A DNA stretch of 7,532 bases, from the NCBI GenBank assembly GCA_009700815.1, contig WLLG01000098.1:1-7532 (forward strand), read 5' to 3'. Shown here piece by piece: positions 4,055-7,532 of this stretch. The translations under genes and the position numbers were made by a program. How positions within the stretch are numbered: the first letter of the stretch is position 1; the number at the start of each line of letters is the position of its first letter. Source of the stretch: Actinomycetota bacterium. Its GTDB lineage: Bacteria; Actinomycetota; Acidimicrobiia; Acidimicrobiales; Microtrichaceae. The notes beneath the pieces were generated by a model that had not been told where the DNA came from, ran no database searches, and saw only the letters and a program-made list of their open reading frames with translations.

Positions 4055-5216
4055 CATGTAGTGCAGCGTTCAGCCCCTCGGCCCAGGCTCCCGATCTTGG
4101 TAAGACCTCGACTGCTCCCGAGACTGAGTTGCGGCGGAATAACAGGTCATTACTTCCGCTGAGTTGGCTGGCTTTTACTCGGGTTCCGTCGGGCAGCTGA
4201 ACGACTGTTCCCGCTGTGACGTAGAGCCCCGCCTCAACTACGCAACGGTCGCCCAGGGAAATCCCGATTCCCGCATTGGCACCAAGCAGACATTCCTCTC
4301 CGATGGAGATGACCTCTTTGCCTCCTCCCGAGAGCACACCCATTATGGATGCGCTGCCGCCGATGTCGGAATTAGCACCGACCACAACCCCTGCAGAGAT
4401 TCGCCCTTCAACCATCGCTGGCCCCAGAGTCCCAGCGTTGAAGTTCACAAATCCCTCGTGCATCACGGTGGTGCCCTCGGCTAGGTGTGCGCCAAGTCGC
4501 ACCCTGTCGGCGTCAGCAATCCGTACTCCAGCTGGAATGAGATAGTCCACGAGTCGGGGGAACTTATCTACCCCAAATACCGTGCATGGTTGCGCCGATG
4601 CCATCAGCCGTGAGCGCACCTGATCGAAGGAGGCAACATCGCAGGGACCCAGAGAAGTCCATACAACGTTCGAGAGCAGACCAAAGATGCCATCGAGGTT
4701 TGCACCGTGAGGTTGCACTTTGCAGCCTGAAAGCAAGTGCAGTCGCAGATATACATCGGATGCGCCTACGGGTGGTTCGGCAAGATCTGCAATAAATGTC
4801 ACCACTGCCTTTCGCTGAACCGGAAGCAGCGGAACTTGATTGCGTTGAGCATGATCAGGGGTTGCATGGCTGATTCCAGCTAGCGCAGCGAGAACACCCA
4901 CATTGGGATGCGTCTGGCCGTCATCGACCATAGGAGCAAACCTATGCATAAGCTCGCGGAGCAGATCCTCGTCGAGTTCATAGGTAGCCGAGCCATCAAC
5001 GTGGCCGAGGACGTCAGCGAGGATCGCAGCTGAGCCGAAGTTTTCGTTGAGCGAGTAGGCGCCAAACCACGTATCTAGTACTGAACCATCTACATCTGCG
5101 ATATTCGCTATACCGATCCCAAAGGCTGCAGGCTCGACATAGCCCTCGCGAGCTCTCAACCTTGCAGCCATGGCTGCGAACTGCTCGGGAGTAGTTGGAC
5201 GCAGATCGTTACTCAC
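4047..5216 (-). CDS. dapD: 2,3,4,5-tetrahydropyridine-2,6-dicarboxylate N-succinyltransferase (actinobacterial type)
   Basis: DapD succinylates tetrahydrodipicolinate using succinyl-CoA, the first step of the succinylase branch to diaminopimelate and lysine. The protein matches the mycobacterial type from DGSVLDTWF (residues 43-51) and LRLHLLSG (157-164) through VDKFPRLVDYLIPAGVRIADADRVRLGAHLAEGTTVMHEGFVN. Then comes the left-handed beta-helix with NAGTLGPAMVEGRISAGVVVG (about 260-280), SGGGKEVISIGEECLLGANAGIGISLGD and RRNSVSGAVEVL, ending in LHAN as in M. tuberculosis. Glu270 in MVEG is the likely catalytic acidic residue. At 389 residues it is longer than the roughly 317 of the mycobacterial enzyme: about 35 extra residues at the N-terminus and an insertion within about 75-140. 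The GTG start is supported by AAGGAG 6 nt upstream. The gene follows dapE by 127 bp and may be co-transcribed or have its own promoter. Confidence 0.95.
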   Translation of the reverse strand: MSNDLRPTTPEQFAAMAARLRAREGYVEPAAFGIGIANIADVDGSVLDTWFGAYSLNENFGSAAILADVLGHVDGSATYELDEDLLRELMHRFAPMVDDGQTHPNVGVLAALAGISHATPDHAQRNQVPLLPVQRKAVVTFIADLAEPPVGASDVYLRLHLLSGCKVQPHGANLDGIFGLLSNVVWTSLGPCDVASFDQVRSRLMASAQPCTVFGVDKFPRLVDYLIPAGVRIADADRVRLGAHLAEGTTVMHEGFVNFNAGTLGPAMVEGRISAGVVVGANSDIGGSASIMGVLSGGGKEVISIGEECLLGANAGIGISLGDRCVVEAGLYVTAGTVVQLPDGTRVKASQLSGSNDLLFRRNSVSGAVEVLPRSGAWAEGLNAALHAN

Positions 5217-5279
5217 AGATTTCTCCTTGGGATTGGGACTCGTAGTTGGCGGGCTTGGTGCCGAGATAGGTGTACATAC

Positions 5280-5289
5280 TCGCTAGCGA
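5280..5289. repeat. 10-bp palindrome in the dapE-dapD gap
   Basis: TCGCTAGCGA is a perfect palindrome 64 bp upstream of the dapD start. It could be an operator or part of a hairpin. The 127-bp gap shows no clear promoter hexamers and no recognisable lysine riboswitch. Confidence 0.3.
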
Positions 5290-5314
5290 AAACACTTCTG
5301 GGCTGGAATTCTGA

Positions 5315-5345
5315 CAGCCTAGGAAATCTTGCAGCCTAGGAAATC
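5315..5345. repeat. 17-bp-period tandem repeat across the dapE stop codon
   Basis: CAGCCTAGGAAATC occurs at 5315-5328 and 5332-5345 without mismatch, 17 bp apart. The right copy covers two bases of the dapE stop codon (5344-5346), and the unit contains the palindrome CCTAGG. Confidence 0.92.
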
Positions 5346-6441
5346 ACGGACCAAACCGCAGCAGGTCATCAAGTGCTGCAAAGGTGCGTGCCAAGCTCTC
5401 ACCGAACAGATGCTCTTGTGCAGTGTGCGCCAAGGCCGAGTCTCCGGGGCCGAAGTTGACCGCTGGCACTCCGCGATCCGCAAAGCGAGCAACGTCTGTC
5501 CAACCGAGCTTGCCAAGGACACCAAGATCGTGGCGTTCAATCAACGCTGCAATGCACGGGTGATCGACGGCAGGGTACGCAGCGGGTGACAGATCAAGCA
5601 GTTCGACCTGGTCCCCATCTTGAAGGAAGGGCTCGAGAAGATTACGAACATGTTGCTCTGCCTGATCGGAGGATCGGTCAGGCGCGAATCGGTGAGCGAG
5701 TTCAATCTGCACCTCGTCTGGAACCACATTGCCTGCAACCCCACCGTTTACCCGAACGACCTGAAGTGCCTCATGGAAGTGGCACCCAAGCAGCACTGGT
5801 TGACGCGGGACATACTGCTCAATCGCTGTGAGCAGGCCAGCGAGGCGGTGAATTGCGTTACTGCCCATCCATGCACGCGCAGTATGAGCACGCTTTCCGC
5901 GAAGGACCACAGAGAACCTCATGGTTCCTTGGCAGCCAGCCTCGATTTGCCCGTCAGTTGGTTCGCCGAGCAGCGCGACATCGCCCTCTAGAAGGTCGGG
6001 CCGCAACTGAAACAACTCCTCCAGACCACTGTGCTCCGAGGCAACTTCCTCTCTGGCGTAGAACACATAGGTCACATCAACTGCTGGCTGTTGGTGCTGC
6101 TGTGCAAGTTGCAACATGACAGCGAGCCCACCCTTCATATCGGCTGACCCAAGGCCCCACAGCCGATCACCCTCTAGGCGTGGCTGAGCATTTCCGTTTG
6201 CGGGCACCGTATCTGTATGGCCGGCAAGAATCACACGAACAGGGCGACCCAGTTGGGTCCGTGCCACAAGATTGTCGCCAACTCGAGTGAGCTCAAGGTG
6301 CTGATGAGCGGCCAGTTCATTCTGGATCAACTCGGTGATCTGTGCCTCAAAGAAACTCTCTGAAGGGACTGCAACTAGCTCTGCTGAACACTGCAGCAAA
6401 TCATCAACTGTCAGTGGGGCAGAAACGGCGTCGGAACTCAC
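5344..6441 (-). CDS. dapE: Succinyl-diaminopimelate desuccinylase
   Basis: DapE hydrolyses N-succinyl-LL-diaminopimelate to LL-diaminopimelate and succinate, the last step of the succinylase branch. The 365-residue length is normal for this M20 metallopeptidase family. The metal and catalytic motifs are all visible: ILAGHTDTVPANG (His75, Asp77), GLGSADMKGGLAVM (Asp101), FYAREEVASEHSGLEEL (catalytic Glu131, metal ligand Glu132), LLGEPTDGQIEAGCQG (Glu160) and ALAHTAQEH (His339). The dimerisation domain follows the usual QGTMRFSVVLRGKRAHTARAW start. The start is GTG at 6441; an in-frame TAA lies four codons upstream, so no earlier start is possible. There is no Shine-Dalgarno sequence. A weak TAAAAC lies 6 nt before the GTG, so leaderless expression is possible. 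The substrate comes from the enzyme of the dapC gene ending at 7410. Confidence 0.94.
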   Translation of the reverse strand: MSSDAVSAPLTVDDLLQCSAELVAVPSESFFEAQITELIQNELAAHQHLELTRVGDNLVARTQLGRPVRVILAGHTDTVPANGNAQPRLEGDRLWGLGSADMKGGLAVMLQLAQQHQQPAVDVTYVFYAREEVASEHSGLEELFQLRPDLLEGDVALLGEPTDGQIEAGCQGTMRFSVVLRGKRAHTARAWMGSNAIHRLAGLLTAIEQYVPRQPVLLGCHFHEALQVVRVNGGVAGNVVPDEVQIELAHRFAPDRSSDQAEQHVRNLLEPFLQDGDQVELLDLSPAAYPAVDHPCIAALIERHDLGVLGKLGWTDVARFADRGVPAVNFGPGDSALAHTAQEHLFGESLARTFAALDDLLRFGP

Positions 6442-6507
6442 GCCATAGTTTTACACGGTGCGGGGCAGGTTTCGGCTAGCACTCAAGAATCCCGGCCACA
6501 GTCCAGA

Positions 6508-7293
6508 TCACTGCAATTCGCCTGGGGCAGGCGGAGTAGGCGGCATTGGAGGCGGGCCAGGCGTGGGCAAAACCGGAGTATCTGGCATCCAAGGAGTGGG
6601 CGCGTCGATCCTTGGGGCTTCAACCGCACCCGGCAGCGGTGGCGCCATCTGTGGAGCAGTGGCTACCGCACCACCGACTGCTGCGGGGGGCTGCGGAGGC
6701 GGGCCTGCCGCCGGGCCAGCCTGACGCTTCTTCCACCGGGAGCGCTTGACAAGGCCAACGATCAAAAAGATCAGGCCGAGGAATGTCAGAAAGAAGCCGC
6801 TTAAGAGCCCGGTTACGCCGACGCCGAGCTTTCCAAAACCTGGGAAGGAAGCAACGGCGTACTGCCCTTCGCTGAACTCACTCCCTTTGCACACAACCTG
6901 GTACGAAGAACCGGGGTTGGTATCGAATGAGTACACAAACGTGAAGGTGTCTGAACCTGAACTGATCTCGCCGGTGCTACCAGTTGATGGCTCGGCAAAT
7001 GAGACCTTGCTGCCGTTTTCATCCTCACCTTCACAGACAACATCTGCAGAGGTTGAGAGCACGACTCCGGTTGAGGATGCAGCGTCCAAGCTGGTCGTCT
7101 CGCCAAGAGCCACTGTGGATGCACCAGTGAGAATGTCTGCGAACGAGGCACCAAAGCTGACGCAGCTCAGGCCACCCACGCCACAACTCGACAGCGCAAG
7201 CAGAAGTAAAACGATTCCCGTAATGAGCGCACCCTTTGGTGGTCGGTCCGTCGCAGGAGTTGGAGGTGCCGCAGATGCGCCAGCTTGAGACAT
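6508..7293 (-). CDS. Proline-rich envelope protein of unknown function within the dap gene string
   Basis: I do not recognise a named family. The 261-residue protein starts with a Pro/Ala-rich segment (1-19) and a hydrophobic helix at about 21-47. An extracytoplasmic Ser/Thr/Gly-rich domain of about 100 residues follows, with two cysteines (Cys87, Cys135) that could form a disulfide. A second helix at about 155-183 ends in a basic stop-transfer KRSRWKKR, and a cytoplasmic tail of about 70 residues is very rich in Pro. Within the first helix, LSSC (34-37) resembles a lipobox, so it may instead be a lipoprotein. The ATG at 7293 has AAGGA 6 nt upstream; the frame is open to a TTG at 7341, which I reject for lack of a ribosome site. 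It lies 66 bp before dapE and 116 bp after dapC in the same direction, suggesting co-expression, but no link to lysine synthesis can be read from the sequence. Confidence 0.8.
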   Translation of the reverse strand: MSQAGASAAPPTPATDRPPKGALITGIVLLLLALSSCGVGGLSCVSFGASFADILTGASTVALGETTSLDAASSTGVVLSTSADVVCEGEDENGSKVSFAEPSTGSTGEISSGSDTFTFVYSFDTNPGSSYQVVCKGSEFSEGQYAVASFPGFGKLGVGVTGLLSGFFLTFLGLIFLIVGLVKRSRWKKRQAGPAAGPPPQPPAAVGGAVATAPQMAPPLPGAVEAPRIDAPTPWMPDTPVLPTPGPPPMPPTPPAPGELQ

Positions 7294-7409
7294 GTTGGTT
7301 CCTTCCATCAGTGGATCTAGACCTGCTAGACCGCAAACCAATTCCTTAGTCTGTCATCCCCTTGCCCTCTTCATGCCGAATAACGAGCGAGAAGAGTCGA
7401 AAGACCCTG

Positions 7410-7532
7410 TCAGAGGTTCTGAGCTCTCCGTTCGAGTTCTGCTATCTGATCCTCATCTTGCACAACAGCGACCCGAATGAAACCAGCGGCAGTAGACCCG
7501 TAGAACTCCCCCGGGCTGACCAACACACCTAG
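7410..7532 (-). CDS. dapC: Succinyldiaminopimelate aminotransferase, C-terminal 40 residues
   Basis: Only the last 40 codons are in the window; the start lies to the right. The fragment reads GVLVSPGEFYGSTAAGFIRVAV (residues 2-23 of the fragment) and ends in an acidic/basic helix DEDQIAELERRAQNL. This is the typical C-terminus of a PLP-dependent fold-type I aminotransferase, with the GxxVxPGxxF motif and the arginine in FIRVA that binds the substrate carboxylate. A DapC assignment rests on this motif plus the neighbouring dapE and dapD; another class I/II aminotransferase is possible. DapC would convert N-succinyl-2-amino-6-ketopimelate to N-succinyl-LL-diaminopimelate with glutamate as amino donor, making the substrate for DapE. 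Confidence 0.8.
   Translation of the reverse strand, partial: LGVLVSPGEFYGSTAAGFIRVAVVQDEDQIAELERRAQNL

Noticed and set aside
6746..7288. 180-codon open frame on the plus strand
   Set aside because: It is antisense to the membrane-protein gene, has no ribosome site and no recognisable domain.
7316..7330. Inverted repeat TCTAG-N5-CTAGA before the membrane-protein gene as an operator
   Set aside because: Only 5 bp per arm and no other supporting signal; such a repeat is expected by chance at this length.

Overview
The window looks like chromosomal DNA from an actinobacterium of moderate GC content. The reasons are the lexA / LysM protein / nrdR neighbourhood typical of Actinobacteria, LexA boxes of the GAAC-N4-GTTC type, a mycobacterial-type DapD, GTG starts and a probably leaderless promoter. 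I cannot name the genus. There is no rRNA, tRNA, insertion sequence, phage gene or CRISPR array. All recognisable genes are housekeeping genes, so the interest lies mainly in gene arrangement, regulation and small repeats.

Layout, left to right. (1) Positions 1-950, minus strand: N-terminal half of the B12-dependent (class II) ribonucleotide reductase nrdJ, running off the left edge. (2) Positions 951-1281: a divergent non-coding region with DnaA-box-like motifs. (3) Positions 1282-2067, plus strand: a stand-alone RibD-C type reductase ending in an in-frame 18-bp tandem repeat. (4) Positions 2069-2560, minus strand: nrdR, the repressor of ribonucleotide reductase genes, whose stop codon lies 1 bp from that of the reductase. 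(5) Positions 2636-3166, minus strand: a membrane-anchored LysM protein resembling mycobacterial Rv2719c. (6) Positions 3167-3353: a divergent SOS control region with four LexA boxes. (7) Positions 3354-3986, plus strand: lexA. (8) Positions 4047-7532, all minus strand: end of dapC, a proline-rich membrane or lipoprotein of unknown function, dapE and dapD.

How the genes fit together. The left half links DNA damage to DNA precursor supply. LexA should repress itself and the LysM gene, and nrdR lies directly downstream of the LysM gene in the same direction. NrdR in turn should control nrdJ, but here the usual nrdR-nrdJ neighbourhood is broken by the oppositely oriented reductase. The right half encodes the three succinylase-branch enzymes that turn tetrahydrodipicolinate into LL-diaminopimelate, for lysine and peptidoglycan. 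The unknown envelope protein sits inside this gene string.

I did not find a clearly new defence or mobile system. The best leads are the geometry of the SOS region, the split nrdR/nrdJ pair, and three independent short tandem duplications that all lie on gene 3' ends and stop codons.
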